A DNA stretch of 64,000 nucleotides from Azophilus sp965215035. GTDB lineage: Bacteria; Pseudomonadota; Gammaproteobacteria; Pseudomonadales; Azotimanducaceae. This document shows positions 26,865-35,353 of the stretch, piece after piece. The notes under the pieces are model-generated. The model did not search any database. It saw only the letters and a list, made by a program, of their open reading frames with translations, and was not told the DNA's origin. Location: NCBI GenBank assembly GCA_965215035.1, contig OZ244040.1, positions 372,001 to 436,000 on the forward strand, in the 5' to 3' direction. Position 1 is the stretch's first letter. The number at the start of each line of letters is the position of its first letter. The position numbers and the translations under genes were made by a program.

Positions 26865-27167
26865 GGTAGTGTATCGGTTTGAATCCCGAGCCTGCCGAGT
26901 CCGCTGTGAGCCGTGCCCTCCCCCGCTCGGCCACAGGTTCAAACTGACAGACTACGCTGTGTGCCGTGCCTCCGCTCGGCCCACAAATTCAAACGGATAC
27001 ACTACCTAGAGCCATCCCAAAGTCGCCCACCGGCCCTCCGCAAAGCCCTACATAGATGGTTTATGACTATTTTTCGGAAAACTAAGCAATATTCTGCGGC
27101 ATCTAACGGCTTTTCATCAATTTTCTTTCAAGAGCAAACACTTTGGGATGGCCTTGGATACACTACC
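26865..27167 (+). mobile_element. Composite R1 element, copy 2, with nested R2
   Basis: The left tip GGTAGTGTATCGGTTTGAAT (26865-26884) is followed by R1 body, a first right end (about 26936-26955), a second copy of the R1 right half ending GGATACACTACC (26995-27006), an R2 element (27009-27154) and again GGATACACTACC (27156-27167). The whole is bordered by CCAAAGTC (26857-26864) and CTAAAGTC (27168-27175), an 8-bp duplication with one change. This reads as an R1 insertion later invaded or rearranged by R2. It occupies the 442-bp gap between the sulfatase and the serine hydrolase. Confidence 0.7.
27009..27154 (+). repeat. R2 repeat, full copy
   Basis: A 146-bp element with imperfect inverted ends: GAGCCATCCCAAAGTC at the left and CACTTTGGGATGGC at the right. 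The AT-richer interior includes TTTTTCGGAAAACT and CAATATTCTGCGGCA. It aligns over its full length with the reverse complement of 48637-48783. It is flanked on both sides by the 12-bp R1 tip GGATACACTACC. Confidence 0.75.
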
Positions 27168-27245
27168 CTAAAGTCTGTCCCCTGGCAGGTTGATGGTGCT
27201 ATGGTGCCCGGGGTGTTTGCACTCCGTCGCGAGGAAACCGGCCCT

Positions 27246-28550
27246 ATGTTCATTACCCGCTCCATGCGCCGCGCCCTGGCGGTGCCGATGCTCTGCGTGC
27301 TGTCCGGGCATGCCGGGGCCAAAATCGACATTGCCCACCCCCATGCGCTGGACGCGGTTCTCGACCGGTACGTGAACGACGGTTACTACCCCTTTGTCTA
27401 CGCGCGGCTGGAAGACCGCCACGGCAACCTCGTCTACGAGCACAGCGCCGTCAATCGAGACTTGCTTGGGGATGCGGTGGTGGACGGGCAGACCTGGATA
27501 CGCATCTGGTCGATGAGCAAGATCGTCACCATATCGGTGGCGCTGGACCTGGTCGAGGATGGCCTGCTCGGTCTCCACGACCCGGTCGCAAAGTACATTC
27601 CCGAGTTTGCCAATATGCGGGTTGCGGTCACCGCCGACGGGCGCGACCCGAGTGAGCTGGGGGCTGAGGAAAAGGCCTCGGCCTGTCCATTGCGGTTGAC
27701 GCCGCTGGATTCGGCGATGACCGTGCTGCACCTGATCAACCACGAGGCGGGGTTCTACTACGCCACCACCAACATCCCGTGCCTCGACGCCCCGCTAAAG
27801 GCGCAGAACGTGGCCACGGCCAGGGATTCGCGAGATTTCATCGAACGCCTGGCGAGCCTACCGCTAATTCAGCAGCCCGGAGCCCGGTATCACTACGGAA
27901 CCAATACCACCGTGCTGGGCATGGTGGCGGAACGGGCCACGAACAAGAGCCTCAAACAACTGGTGGAAGAGCGCCTGACCGGCCCCCTGAAGATCGAGGG
28001 GCTGCGCTACGGCCTGCCTGCGGACGTGGAGCTGCTGCCGAGAATCAGCGGCCGCGATGGCGCACTGCGGCTGGCGCATGCCGGGGAACTGGACATCTTC
28101 GGTGCCGATGTACCGGACTATGACCCGGGCCACCCGCTGTACCTGGGCGGCGAGGGAATGCTGGCGACAGCCGATGGCTACGCCGATTTCCTGCGCATGC
28201 TGTTGCATCGCGGCACCCTGAACGGGCGGCGCTTCCTAGAAACATCCACCGTGGAGGACATCTATGCGCCGCATACGCAACTGGACAACCCCGAGGGCCA
28301 CAACGGCTACAACCTGTGGGTGACCGGCGAGCCGACCAGAACCCGCGGCGAGGGGGAAGCGGGGCTGTGGGTCGGCGGCGGGTACGAGGGAACGCACTTC
28401 TGGGTCGACCCCAAGCGGGAATTCGTGGGTGTCATCATGTCCCAAATGTTCTGGATACCCCCGGGCGGCGAACTTAGGAACGAGACATTCCGCGCCGAAC
28501 TCTACCGGCAGCTCTGGGCGGCCGAGAGCGACGCGGAGGCAGCCGAATGA
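27246..28550 (+). CDS. Secreted beta-lactamase-family serine hydrolase (S12)
   Basis: This 434-residue protein starts at the ATG giving MFITRSMRRALAVPMLCVLS, a signal peptide ending near AGAK. It shows the class C beta-lactamase/DD-peptidase fold motifs: SxxK as SMSK at residues 89-92 and the tyrosine motif in RYHYGTNT near residue 217; a late GGYEGTHFWVDP probably corresponds to the third box. Such enzymes in glycan loci are usually esterases or peptidases of unknown substrate rather than antibiotic resistance genes. It overlaps the next gene by 4 bp (ATGA), so it is co-translated with the sugar transporter. The open frame reaching back to 26913 passes through R1/R2 repeats and is not coding. 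Confidence 0.85.
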   Translation: MFITRSMRRALAVPMLCVLSGHAGAKIDIAHPHALDAVLDRYVNDGYYPFVYARLEDRHGNLVYEHSAVNRDLLGDAVVDGQTWIRIWSMSKIVTISVALDLVEDGLLGLHDPVAKYIPEFANMRVAVTADGRDPSELGAEEKASACPLRLTPLDSAMTVLHLINHEAGFYYATTNIPCLDAPLKAQNVATARDSRDFIERLASLPLIQQPGARYHYGTNTTVLGMVAERATNKSLKQLVEERLTGPLKIEGLRYGLPADVELLPRISGRDGALRLAHAGELDIFGADVPDYDPGHPLYLGGEGMLATADGYADFLRMLLHRGTLNGRRFLETSTVEDIYAPHTQLDNPEGHNGYNLWVTGEPTRTRGEGEAGLWVGGGYEGTHFWVDPKREFVGVIMSQMFWIPPGGELRNETFRAELYRQLWAAESDAEAAE

Positions 28551-29935
28551 ATACCCTCTTCATCGTCGCCGTCAGCGCTATCGCGACCATCGGCGGCTTC
28601 CTGTTCGGCTTCGACAGCGGGGTCATCAACGGTACGGTGGACGGCCTGCGGGGCGCCTTCCAGTCCGATAGCGTCGGCACCGGCTTCAACGTCGCCTCCA
28701 TGCTGCTCGGCTGCGCCGCCGGGGCGTTGTTTGCCGGCCGCCTAGCCGATCTGGTTGGGCGCCGCGCCCTGCTGATCTTCGCCTCGGTGTTCTTTGTCGT
28801 CAGCGCCTGGGGTTCGGGCATCGCCGCCGGCTCCCTGGAATTCGTCGTCTACCGGGTACTCGGCGGGACGGCGGTCGGCGCGGCCAGCGTCATCGCGCCA
28901 GCCTATATCGGCGAGGTTGCGCCAGCCCACTACCGCGGCAGGCTGATCACGATTCAGCAGATCGCCATCATCACCGGGCTCTTCAGCGCCTTTGTCAGCA
29001 ATTATCTGCTGGCCGGTGTCGCCGGCGCCTCCACCGCCGAGCTGTGGTTCGCATTCGAGGCCTGGCGGTGGATGTTCTGGGTCGAGATTCTGCCCGCCGT
29101 GCTGTTTTTCGTCGGGTTGCTGCTGATTCCAGAGAGCCCCAGGTACCTAGTGATTCGCGGCAAAACAGAGGCGGCGCGGGCGGTCCTGACCAAGCTGTAC
29201 GGCGCGGACCGGGGCGAGGAAAAACTCAGGGAAATCGACGCATCCCTGGCCGCGGACCACCATCGCCCGAAGTTCGCGGACCTGATCGACGGCACCACCG
29301 GCCGGGTTCGCAAGCTCGTCTGGGTAGGTATAGGTCTCGCGACATTCCAGCAGCTTGTGGGCATCAACGTCGTCTTCTACTACGGTGCGGTGCTGTGGCA
29401 GTCGGTGGGATTCTCGGAAAGCGACGCCCTGCTCATCAACGTGATTTCCGGTGCCGTCAGCATCGGTGCCTGCCTGCTCACCGTCAGCCTGATCGATAGA
29501 ATCGGCAGGAAGCCGCTGCTGTGGATCGGTTCCGTGGGCATGGCCGTTACCCTAGCGGTGATGGCGGTGGCGTTTTCCAGCGCCACCCTGGACGACCAGG
29601 GGTCGCTTGGCTTGACGGACCGGATGGGAACGGTCGCCCTAGTGTCGGCCAACCTCTATGTGTTCTTCTTCAATGCATCCTGGGGGCCGGTGATGTGGGT
29701 CATGCTGGGCGAGATGTTCCCCAATCAGATTCGGGGTTCCGGCCTTGCCGTCAGCGGCCTCGCCCAGTGGGGCTCGAACTTCGGCATCACCGTGACGTTC
29801 CCGATCCTGCTGGCCGGCATCGGGCTGATGGGGGCCTACTCGCTGTACGCGCTGGCCGCGGTGCTCTCGGTGTTCTTTGTGGTGCGCTATGTGCACGAGA
29901 CCCGCGGCCTGGAACTGGAGGAAATGCAGGGCTGA
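28547..29935 (+). CDS. Sugar-porter family MFS transporter
   Basis: A 462-residue, 12-helix transporter with classic sugar-porter signatures: GFLFGFDSGVINGTV near residue 17, GRLADLVGRRALL near residue 64, the loop motif PESPRYLVIRGK near residue 190, QQLVGINVVFYYG near residue 270, and the C-terminal HETRGLELEEMQ. Relatives (XylE, GalP, GLUT) import hexoses or pentoses with protons or by facilitation. Coupled by a 4-bp overlap to the serine hydrolase, it would take up monosaccharides released by the local glycosidases. Substrate is inferred: glucose or xylose. Confidence 0.93.
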   Translation: MNTLFIVAVSAIATIGGFLFGFDSGVINGTVDGLRGAFQSDSVGTGFNVASMLLGCAAGALFAGRLADLVGRRALLIFASVFFVVSAWGSGIAAGSLEFVVYRVLGGTAVGAASVIAPAYIGEVAPAHYRGRLITIQQIAIITGLFSAFVSNYLLAGVAGASTAELWFAFEAWRWMFWVEILPAVLFFVGLLLIPESPRYLVIRGKTEAARAVLTKLYGADRGEEKLREIDASLAADHHRPKFADLIDGTTGRVRKLVWVGIGLATFQQLVGINVVFYYGAVLWQSVGFSESDALLINVISGAVSIGACLLTVSLIDRIGRKPLLWIGSVGMAVTLAVMAVAFSSATLDDQGSLGLTDRMGTVALVSANLYVFFFNASWGPVMWVMLGEMFPNQIRGSGLAVSGLAQWGSNFGITVTFPILLAGIGLMGAYSLYALAAVLSVFFVVRYVHETRGLELEEMQG

Positions 29936-29938
29936 CCT

Positions 29939-30031
29939 GTTCGGTGCCCAACACCCCGCACTTCCGGCTTAATTCGGGCCAAATCGACCGGCAAACCGCT
30001 CCTGTGGAGGGGCTGAAAGCCATAGTGAGAA
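29939..30031 (+). repeat. R3 dispersed repeat, copy 1
   Basis: A 93-bp sequence starting GTTCGGTGCCCAACACCCCG, with TTCGGGCCAAATCGACCGGC in the middle and GGGGCTGAAAGCCATAGTGA near the end. It matches 61907-61999 along the whole length with few changes. It begins 3 bp after the transporter stop. It has no obvious inverted ends. The rest of the gap to 30189 shows nothing else I can name. Confidence 0.75.
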
Positions 30032-30189
30032 TTGCCGGGACGAGCAGGTTGTGTATGTCGGCTAGCGCAAAGGGACTGGCTTGCTGTGTGGGTGCCGTTG
30101 ACATCGCCCCGCGTCATCGGCAAGTTCCGTTCATCGAAGGCTCCAAACCAACCGGAGTACAACCTATTCTCGCCTTTTGTTGGACAAAA

Positions 30190-32091
30190 ATGGAACCCAA
30201 TAGCAAATCACCCGAATACAAAACACGGCCAACCGCCAGCTTCAAAAGGTTGTGCACCACCCTACTGGTCGCCCTGGCGTGGCTGATCGCCGCCGCCCCG
30301 GGCAGCACCGCGCCCGCCGGGGTCGAGCGCGTTGAACCGCCATTCTGGTGGGTCGGGTTCCAGCATCGGGAGCTTCAGTTGCTCGTCTACGGCCCCGGCA
30401 TCGGAACCCTGACGCCAACTGTGGACCGGCCCGGGGTCAGCGTCGACAGGGTGGTTGGAACGGGAAACCCCAACTACCTGTTCGTACACCTGCAGATCGA
30501 CGCCGATGCCCCGGCGGGAGAATTCGATATCCTATTCAGCGATGGAGACCGGCGCATCGCCCATCCCTACCAACTGCACGAGCGCAATGCCGACCCCGGC
30601 CATACCCGCGGCTTCTCCGCCGCCGACGCCATCTACCTAATCACACCAGATCGCTTCGCCAACGGCGACCCCGGCAACGACGAAATCGAGGGCTTGGGCG
30701 ATATCCTAGACCGCAGCCAGGCGAGGGCGCGTCATGGCGGCGACCTCAAGGGCATTCTCGACCGTCTCGACTACATCGCCGGGCTTGGCTTTACCGCCAT
30801 CTGGCTGAATCCGGTGCTGGAGAACGCCATGCCACGCTATTCCTATCACGGCTATGCGACCACGGATTTCTACCGCGTGGACCCGCGGCAGGGCCGCAAT
30901 GAAGACTTAGCAGAGCTCGCCCGGGCCGGCCGTGAGCAGGGCGTCGGGCTGATCATGGACATGATCGTCAATCACAGCGGGCTACATCACTGGTGGATGG
31001 CGGACCCACCCTTAGAGGACTGGGTGCATCGATGGAACGGCTATGTGGAGACCAACCACGCCAAGACGCTCAGCGTCGACCCCTACGGTGCGGAGGTCGA
31101 CCGGCGGGAATTCTATGACGGCTGGTTCGTGCCGGACATGCCGGATCTCAACCAAGACAACCCCCTGATGGCGGAATACCTTATCCAAAACGCCATTTGG
31201 TGGATCGAATACCTGGGCCTAGCCGGCGTGCGCATGGATACCTATCCGTATTCGGGCAAGGCGTTCATGGCGGCGTGGACGCAGCGCGTAATGCAGGAGT
31301 TCCCGGGGTTCAACGTGGTCGGAGAGGAGTGGACCACCAACCCGCTGATCACCGCGTACTGGCAGGGTGGCGCGGACAAGCACGATGGTTACCGGTCATG
31401 GTTGCCAAGCGTCATGGACTTTCCGTTGAACTCGGTGCTGGCCCCGTCACTGACCGGCAGGGAGCGGTCGTTCGACGGCCTGGTCTCGCTCTACTCCATG
31501 CTGGCAAACGATGTCCTCTACCCAGACCCGAACGCCCTGGTCATCTTCGGCGACAACCACGACATGCGGCGGCTCTATTCGCAACTCGGGGAGGACGACG
31601 GGCTGTTCGAGTTGGCCATGGCCTACCTGGCGACCATGCGCGGTGCGCCCCAGATCTATTACGGCACCGAGATTCTCGCCAGCAGCGATGGCGACCACGG
31701 CATCATCCGCAGCGACTTTCCAGGCGGCTGGACCGGCGACGCCGTAGATGCCGTTTCCGGGCGCGGTCTGACGGATGCGCAGCGGGGGGCCCAAGCGCTG
31801 GTTCGAACCCTGTTCAACTGGCGCAAGGGCAGTTCCGTTGTGCATCGGGGCGGCCTCACCCACTTCCTGCCGAAGGATGGGGTCTATGTCTATTTCCGCC
31901 ACCTGGACGGCGAGCGGGTGATGGTGGTGCTGAACAAGAATACCGGCCCCCATACACTGGCGACGGAGCGTTTCCGGGAAGTGCTGGGCGATGCGCGACG
32001 CGGCACGGATGTGATTCGCGGCGAGACCTTCGATCTCACCACGGCCCTGGAGCTGGCACCGCGGACCGCCCTGGTGCTGGAGGTCGAGTGA
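30190..32091 (+). CDS. GH13 alpha-amylase/cyclomaltodextrinase-like enzyme
   Basis: This 633-residue enzyme starts at the ATG at 30190 with a signal segment LCTTLLVALAWLIAAAPG. An N-terminal immunoglobulin-like domain (VERVEPPFWWVGFQ, typical of cyclomaltodextrinase N domains) precedes the GH13 barrel: GFTAIWLNPVLEN, DMIVNHSG, the nucleophile in GVRMDTYPY (Asp350), the acid/base in VVGEEW (Glu379) and the stabiliser in FGDNHDMRR (Asp458). It resembles SusA and Bacteroidetes/Gammaproteobacteria neopullulanases and would cut alpha-1,4-glucans or maltodextrins in the periplasm. It sits between two MFS genes and the TonB receptor and complements the GH97 glucosidase. Confidence 0.93.
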   Translation: MEPNSKSPEYKTRPTASFKRLCTTLLVALAWLIAAAPGSTAPAGVERVEPPFWWVGFQHRELQLLVYGPGIGTLTPTVDRPGVSVDRVVGTGNPNYLFVHLQIDADAPAGEFDILFSDGDRRIAHPYQLHERNADPGHTRGFSAADAIYLITPDRFANGDPGNDEIEGLGDILDRSQARARHGGDLKGILDRLDYIAGLGFTAIWLNPVLENAMPRYSYHGYATTDFYRVDPRQGRNEDLAELARAGREQGVGLIMDMIVNHSGLHHWWMADPPLEDWVHRWNGYVETNHAKTLSVDPYGAEVDRREFYDGWFVPDMPDLNQDNPLMAEYLIQNAIWWIEYLGLAGVRMDTYPYSGKAFMAAWTQRVMQEFPGFNVVGEEWTTNPLITAYWQGGADKHDGYRSWLPSVMDFPLNSVLAPSLTGRERSFDGLVSLYSMLANDVLYPDPNALVIFGDNHDMRRLYSQLGEDDGLFELAMAYLATMRGAPQIYYGTEILASSDGDHGIIRSDFPGGWTGDAVDAVSGRGLTDAQRGAQALVRTLFNWRKGSSVVHRGGLTHFLPKDGVYVYFRHLDGERVMVVLNKNTGPHTLATERFREVLGDARRGTDVIRGETFDLTTALELAPRTALVLEVE

Positions 32092-32190
32092 GCCCCTGGC
32101 CGATATCCATAGGTTGAAAACCCGAATTGGGGTACGGCGGCGGCCCTATGAATACGTATGCAGATGACTCTTTCGGGGGCCGCCTGTGCC

Positions 32191-32196
32191 TATAAT
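32191..32196 (+). promoter_or_regulatory. Predicted -10 element of TonB receptor gene
   Basis: A perfect TATAAT lies 40 bp before the ATG chosen for the receptor. No good -35 hexamer is present 17 bp upstream, so an activator may be needed. Transcription would start near 32203, excluding the farther upstream start at 32158. Confidence 0.5.
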
Positions 32197-32235
32197 TCGG
32201 TGATGTCTCATCGACGATTTCCTGGGGGGGCCAAG

Positions 32236-35013
32236 ATGGCTAGGAAGACGCAGGCGAAACGCCGGGTAGCGGCAGGCCGTGAGTTTCACTTCCAACCGAA
32301 GCTGGTTTCACTGGCGGTCGCCACCGCTAGCGGCATGATGATCGCGCCGGTGGGGGCCCAGGAATCGGCACCGGGCGCCGTGGGCGGCCCGGTCATCGAA
32401 GAAGTTGTCGTCACCGGGTTTCGGCGCAGCCTGCAGGACGCCATGCGGCTGAAAAGAGACAACGACCTCATCGTCGAGGCAATTTCCGCGGAGGATATCG
32501 GCAAGTTGCCCGACAACAGCATTGCGGAGGCACTAACCCGCCTTACCGGTTTGGCCGGGCAGCGCCTAAATGGCCGGCAACAGGTCATTAGCGTCCGCGG
32601 CTTGGCGCCGGATTTCTCGACCGCGCTGTTGAACGGCCGCCAGCAGGTGAGCGCCGGGGACAACCGGGGTGTGGAGTTCGACCAGTATCCGTCGGAACTG
32701 CTGAGTGGCGTTGTGGTCTACAAAACACCGGCGGCCTCCCTGACCGGGCAGGGCCTGGCCGGAACCATCGATATGCGCGTCATCAACCCCCTCGATTACG
32801 GGGAGCGCACCCTGGCGGCGAATGTCCGCTACGAGTGGAACGAAGTCGATGCGCTCAATCCCGAGTCGAGCGACAACGGCTGGCGCTACAGCCTTTCCTA
32901 TATCGACCAGTTTGCCGACGACAGCGTCGGCATAGCGCTTGGTTACGCCCACATCGGTTCCCCCGGCCAACGGGAAAATCTGGATGTTTGGGGCTACCAA
33001 GCCGGGGCCGCCGGGGTGGAGGGCGCAGACCTGCAAACCGGCGCGATCGTCAAGGCGCAATCCAGCAAACTGGAGCGCGATAGCTTCATCGGGGTGCTCC
33101 AGTACGACCCAAGCGAGACGGTTACCACAAAGGTAGATCTGTACTACTCCGATTTCGACGAGCGCACACTCTCAAGGCAGTTCGAAATGCCGCTCTTTCC
33201 GAATTGGTTCGGCACCTCGCTCAGCAACGTTCAGTCCAGCGACGGCATCGTCCAGAGCGCCACCATCGACGGCGTCAAGGCGGTACTCGGCAACAACCTC
33301 GACAACCGCGAGGCTGAACTCTGGGCCGTGGGATGGAACCTGGAAGCTTCCCTGAACGAGCGCTGGGCGATGACTTTCGATATCAGCCACTCGGCCATAG
33401 ACCGCGAGGAGGTGATTCTGTCGCTGAACTCCGGCACGGGGCCCCAGGGCATGGGCGCACTCGACACCATCGGCATGACCGTCGGCGACAACGGGGTGCC
33501 GAGTTTCTCGTCAACGCTCGACTATACCGATACCAACCAGATCAGCTTGACCAGCCCCCAGGGCTGGGGCGCCTGGGGGTCCGGTATTGCGGGCGGCCAA
33601 GTTGGTTACGACAACCGACCGTCAATCGACGACGAGCTGACGCAGATTCGGCTGAGCGCCGAGCGCTACTTCGACGGCCCGATCAGCCGTGTGGAAGTGG
33701 GTGTGCAGTACGACGAGCGCACCAAGTCGAAGATCAACAGCAACCAGGGCTTCCTCGGTTTTGCCGATGGTTCGCTCAGCAAGCCCTTGACCTCCACCGG
33801 CGTAGTGTCGACACCCTACGGTCTCCCCGGTATTGCGGCCTTCGACCCGGAGGAAACCTTTGCCAGCGGCATCTACTATCGGGTGGACAACTTCCACAGC
33901 GGCGTGGTTTCCAACGACTGGACCGTCGACGAGGAGGTTACCCTCGTCTACTTGGAATTCGGCATCGATACCAGCCTTGGCCCGATTCCGGTAACCGGTA
34001 ATTTCGGCATCCAGATGGTACATACCGACCAGAGTTCCACGGGTTCCAGCGCCCAGCAGGGTCAGGCCCTTTCCCCCGAGCAGGCGGGGCTACAGGAGAT
34101 CACGGGCGGCACGAAGTACACGGAATACCTGCCCAGCCTGAACCTGAATTTTGAAGTCGCGGAGCAGACGTTCGTTCGCCTGGGTGCGGCCCGCACCTTG
34201 GCCCGGGCGCGTATGGACCATATGCGGGCCGGGCGCCAGGTTTCCTTCAACGCCTCCTTGGCCAGATCGACGGACATCGCACAGTCCCCGTGGGGCGGTG
34301 ACGGCGGTAATCCGGAACTTAAGCCCTGGGTGGCCAATGCGGTAGACCTATCCGTCGAATGGTACTTCCCGGAGGGCCTGGGGTATTTCGCCCTAGCCGG
34401 GTTCTACAAGGATTTGCGCACCTATGTCTACGACCGGTCGATACTGGCCGACTTCTCCGAGTTCCCCACCGGGGCTATCATGCCGGCGCTGACCACCGGC
34501 CTGGTCACCCGGCCGGACAACGGCGAAGGCGGCGAAATGCTGGGCCTAGAATTCTCCCTGCAGGTAAGCGGCGAATTGCTGGCACCGGCGCTTGCCGGTT
34601 TCGGTGCGGTATTCAATGCCTCGCTGACCGACAGCGAGATCGAGCGTGGCACCGGCGACCCGAACACGCCCCTGCCGGGCCTGTCGGACGAGGTCGTGAA
34701 CCTCACACTCTACTATGAGAAGGGCGGCTTCTCGGCCCGGGTCAGTAACAACTATCGCTCCGAGTTCCTCGGCGAAGTGGCCGGGTTTGGCGCGGCCCGC
34801 ACCGAGCGGTCCATCGCCGCACAGGAACTGCTCGACGCGCAGGTGAGCTACAGCTTCGACTCCGGCAGGTTCGATGGCCTGACGCTCTTCTTCCAAGGCA
34901 CCAACCTGACCGACGAACCGTTCTACAGCTACCTGAGTGACGACAAGAGCCGCATCAAGGACTACCAGATATACGGCCGCACCTACTTCCTCGGGCTGTC
35001 GTACAAGTACTGA
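32236..35013 (+). CDS. TonB-dependent receptor (carbohydrate uptake)
   Basis: A 925-residue outer-membrane receptor. The start ATG at 32236 follows a G-rich ribosome-binding site. A signal region is followed by the TonB box area GGPVIEEVVVTGFRRSL, then a plug domain with EDIGKLPDNSIAEALTRL and SVRGLAPDFSTALLNGRQQV. The barrel ends in FLGLSYKY with a terminal aromatic residue, as expected for BAM substrates. The layout fits the Xanthomonas/Caulobacter-type TonB receptors that import oligosaccharides. Beside GH13, GH97 and GH43 genes it is the likely maltodextrin or xylo-oligosaccharide importer of the locus. No surface SusD-like lipoprotein accompanies it, which argues against a Bacteroidetes origin. 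Confidence 0.94.
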   Translation: MARKTQAKRRVAAGREFHFQPKLVSLAVATASGMMIAPVGAQESAPGAVGGPVIEEVVVTGFRRSLQDAMRLKRDNDLIVEAISAEDIGKLPDNSIAEALTRLTGLAGQRLNGRQQVISVRGLAPDFSTALLNGRQQVSAGDNRGVEFDQYPSELLSGVVVYKTPAASLTGQGLAGTIDMRVINPLDYGERTLAANVRYEWNEVDALNPESSDNGWRYSLSYIDQFADDSVGIALGYAHIGSPGQRENLDVWGYQAGAAGVEGADLQTGAIVKAQSSKLERDSFIGVLQYDPSETVTTKVDLYYSDFDERTLSRQFEMPLFPNWFGTSLSNVQSSDGIVQSATIDGVKAVLGNNLDNREAELWAVGWNLEASLNERWAMTFDISHSAIDREEVILSLNSGTGPQGMGALDTIGMTVGDNGVPSFSSTLDYTDTNQISLTSPQGWGAWGSGIAGGQVGYDNRPSIDDELTQIRLSAERYFDGPISRVEVGVQYDERTKSKINSNQGFLGFADGSLSKPLTSTGVVSTPYGLPGIAAFDPEETFASGIYYRVDNFHSGVVSNDWTVDEEVTLVYLEFGIDTSLGPIPVTGNFGIQMVHTDQSSTGSSAQQGQALSPEQAGLQEITGGTKYTEYLPSLNLNFEVAEQTFVRLGAARTLARARMDHMRAGRQVSFNASLARSTDIAQSPWGGDGGNPELKPWVANAVDLSVEWYFPEGLGYFALAGFYKDLRTYVYDRSILADFSEFPTGAIMPALTTGLVTRPDNGEGGEMLGLEFSLQVSGELLAPALAGFGAVFNASLTDSEIERGTGDPNTPLPGLSDEVVNLTLYYEKGGFSARVSNNYRSEFLGEVAGFGAARTERSIAAQELLDAQVSYSFDSGRFDGLTLFFQGTNLTDEPFYSYLSDDKSRIKDYQIYGRTYFLGLSYKY

Positions 35014-35253
35014 CCGGGCTACCCCCGGCAAGGAACGCCCCGGGTACTGCGCTTTGTGAACCTGGTCGCAGATGCGGTAAGCGTTTACGTATGGTTAGGT
35101 GGCACCAAGGTTCGGAGTAGTTGCCGCAACTGGCCCTTCGGTGGTGGTTGACCTGAATCGCATTCGCTTGCCTGATTCGGGAATGTGCTGCCGAGAAGCC
35201 CAGTAAAAAACGTCGCGCCTTGGCTGGGCGTGCCGAGCGATATCTCGGATTAC

Positions 35254-35349
35254 GGTAGTGTATTAGTTTATTAGTTTGAATCCCGGGCCTGCCGAATCCC
35301 CTGTGTGCCGTACCCTGCTCGCCCCACAAATTCAAACTCATACACTACC
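35254..35349 (+). mobile_element. R1 MITE-like element, copy 3
   Basis: A 96-bp element beginning GGTAGTGTATTAGTTT and ending CAAACTCATACACTACC, with an extra internal 8-bp duplication near the left tip. It is flanked by a perfect 8-bp direct repeat CGGATTAC at 35246-35253 and 35350-35357, the clearest target-site duplication of the family. It lies between the convergent TonB receptor and second sulfatase genes; the remaining part of that gap (35014-35245) shows nothing else I can name. Confidence 0.88.
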
Positions 35350-35353
35350 CGGA

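Noticed and set aside
26913..27245. N-terminal extension of the serine hydrolase through the intergenic region.
   Set aside because: The extension is made of R1 and R2 repeat sequence; the signal peptide begins at 27246.
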